DNA of 15,161 nucleotides from JAAUQA01 sp036351435. GTDB lineage: Bacteria > Pseudomonadota > Gammaproteobacteria > Competibacterales > Competibacteraceae. The position numbers and the translations under genes are program-made. The notes beneath the pieces are model-generated. The model saw only the letters and a program-made list of their open reading frames with translations. It was not told the DNA's origin and searched no databases. Shown here piece after piece: positions 14,349 through 15,161 of the stretch. The stretch is taken from NCBI GenBank assembly GCA_036351435.1, contig JAZBPA010000389.1, forward strand, positions 1 to 15,161, in the 5' to 3' direction. Position 1 is the stretch's first letter; each line of letters begins with the position of its first letter.

Positions 14349-14748
14349 AGATCTATCGGTTGGCATGAGTGCTTCCTACGCGAAGACGGTCACCGAAGCG
14401 GATGTGATTTTATTCGCCGGCATCTCCGGCGATGACAACCCAGTGCATGTGAACGAAGAATTCGCCGCTACCACCATGTTTAAAGGGAGAATCGTTCATG
14501 GGATGTTTTCAGCCGGCCTGATCTCTACCGTCCTAGGTACTCGCTTGCCGGGCCCGGGATGCATTTACGTTTCCCAACAACTAAAGTTCAAAGCGCCCGT
14601 ACGCATCGGTGAGACAGTAACGGCCACAGTGACGATTAAAGAAGTGAATGCTGAAAAACGTCGGGTAATACTGGAAACCGTGTGTACGGTTAAAGGAAAA
14701 ATGGTTCTGGACGGTGAGTCGATGATGATGGTCGATTCCCGCGCCTAA
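14317..14748 (+). CDS. phaJ: (R)-specific enoyl-CoA hydratase, MaoC/PhaJ family
   Basis: PhaJ hydrates trans-2-enoyl-CoA to (R)-3-hydroxyacyl-CoA, passing beta-oxidation intermediates to PHA synthase. From the ATG at 14317 the product is 143 residues, close to the roughly 135-150 of single hot-dog PhaJ proteins. The catalytic motif is SGDDNPVH, with D39 and H44 as the expected active pair, followed by VHGMFSAGLIS. The GGAG at 14307-14310, six bases upstream, fixes the start; the frame is open much further upstream (from 14134), but that part has no family similarity. Elsewhere this family includes non-PHA members, yet a phasin gene about 9.6 kb away and the neighbouring propionyl-CoA-forming operon support a PHA role. 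It is transcribed divergently from mmdA. Confidence 0.85.
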   Translation: MSENLHGYYLEDLSVGMSASYAKTVTEADVILFAGISGDDNPVHVNEEFAATTMFKGRIVHGMFSAGLISTVLGTRLPGPGCIYVSQQLKFKAPVRIGETVTATVTIKEVNAEKRRVILETVCTVKGKMVLDGESMMMVDSRA

Positions 14749-14818
14749 ACGGGTGGGAGTTGTATATAATCAGAGCGTATCACCCGCTACCCCCTAAGCT
14801 GATCCCTGCCAGCCAGCA

Positions 14819-15161
14819 TTATTCAGGCTGCTCGCGAGGTGGTTTTTTCCTTGCGTCCTGCGGTAGGCGAATGCTGAAGCAGGCGCCTTGGCCTGCGGTC
14901 GAAGATACGCTGATTTCTCCATGATGTTGTTCAGTGATAATGAAATAGGAAACCGACAACCCCAAACCGGTACCGATGCCCGCCGGTTTGGTGGTGTAGA
15001 ATGGTTCGAATACGCGGCGACGGATGGCTTCATCCATGCCTACCCCGTTGTCTTCCACTTCGATTAACGCACCGTTATCTACTTTACGAGTCCGCAAGGT
15101 GATGCGAGTCGGTTCGGTGCGGGCCGTTTTGGTTAAAGCCTGCGCAGCATTTTTCAATAGA
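14819..15161 (-). CDS. Sensor histidine kinase, C-terminal ATPase domain (cut by the window edge)
   Basis: Only the last 113-114 codons are visible; the frame is open through the window end, so the gene starts outside. The visible part is a GHKL ATPase domain: the N box LLKNAAQAL, the G1 box VEDNGVGMD, the F box FEPFYTTKPAG, and the G2 box GTGLGLSVSYFI, then a final GACFSIRLP. The phosphoacceptor histidine and any sensor domain lie outside the window. The FYTTK and GTGLGLS pattern is typical of NtrB/PAS-type kinases, but the signal and response regulator cannot be told. It converges on phaJ with 70 bases between the stops. Confidence 0.9.
   Translation of the reverse strand, partial: LLKNAAQALTKTARTEPTRITLRTRKVDNGALIEVEDNGVGMDEAIRRRVFEPFYTTKPAGIGTGLGLSVSYFIITEQHHGEISVSSTAGQGACFSIRLPQDARKKPPREQPE

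Noticed and set aside
14765..14770. Perfect TATAAT on the plus strand after phaJ
   Set aside because: There is no -35 box at the right distance, and it would drive only antisense transcription into the kinase gene.
14750..14786. CGGGTG/CACCCG stem between phaJ and the kinase gene as a terminator
   Set aside because: The stem has six pairs, a loop of about 25 bases and no U-run.
1..15161. CRISPR arrays, tRNA or rRNA genes, transposases and integrases
   Set aside because: Reading both strands I found no regular spaced repeats, cloverleaf-like genes or mobile-element proteins.

Overview
The window reads as ordinary chromosome of a gammaproteobacterium. RsmJ and NudB-type proteins are typical of that class, and coding is dense with short operons. 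I see no insertion sequence, integrase, tRNA, rRNA or CRISPR array. A phasin gene and an (R)-specific enoyl-CoA hydratase suggest a polyhydroxyalkanoate (PHA)-storing organism. A sodium-pumping methylmalonyl-CoA decarboxylase suggests propionyl-CoA/succinate metabolism. This fits relatives of glycogen-accumulating or sulfur-oxidising gammaproteobacteria, but I cannot name a genus.

Layout. Bases 1-1804 (+) hold the 3' part of an EF-G-like translational GTPase, followed by a probable terminator hairpin. Bases 1941-3488 (+) hold an olsB-olsA pair for ornithine lipid synthesis. Converging on it are rsmJ (3485-4279, -) and, upstream of rsmJ, a phasin gene (4362-4721, -). The phasin promoter overlaps two copies of a TTGC-N3-GCAA palindrome. 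Bases 5131-7058 (+) encode two tandem, diverged aspartoacylase/succinylglutamate desuccinylase-family proteins. Bases 7065-9774 (-) hold fdhD-nudB-dgt. A clear terminator at 9843-9871 closes the next operon, mmdA-mmdD-mmdC-mmdB (13940 down to 10018, -). Divergent from mmdA is a phaJ-like gene (14317-14748, +). The right edge holds the C-terminal ATPase domain of a sensor histidine kinase (14819-15161, -).

How the genes may work together. The decarboxylase converts methylmalonyl-CoA to propionyl-CoA and stores the free energy as a sodium gradient. Propionyl-CoA is a precursor of 3-hydroxyvalerate units in PHA. PhaJ supplies (R)-3-hydroxyacyl-CoA to PHA synthase, and the phasin coats the granule. 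The ornithine lipid pair provides phosphorus-free membrane lipid. The other genes are housekeeping: 16S rRNA methylation, folate synthesis, dNTP control and formate dehydrogenase maturation.

Most worth a second look are: (i) the tandem aspartoacylase-like pair, in which each copy lacks a different active-site residue; (ii) the double palindrome built around the phasin promoter; and (iii) a hydrophilic segment of about 110 residues inside the decarboxylase beta subunit.
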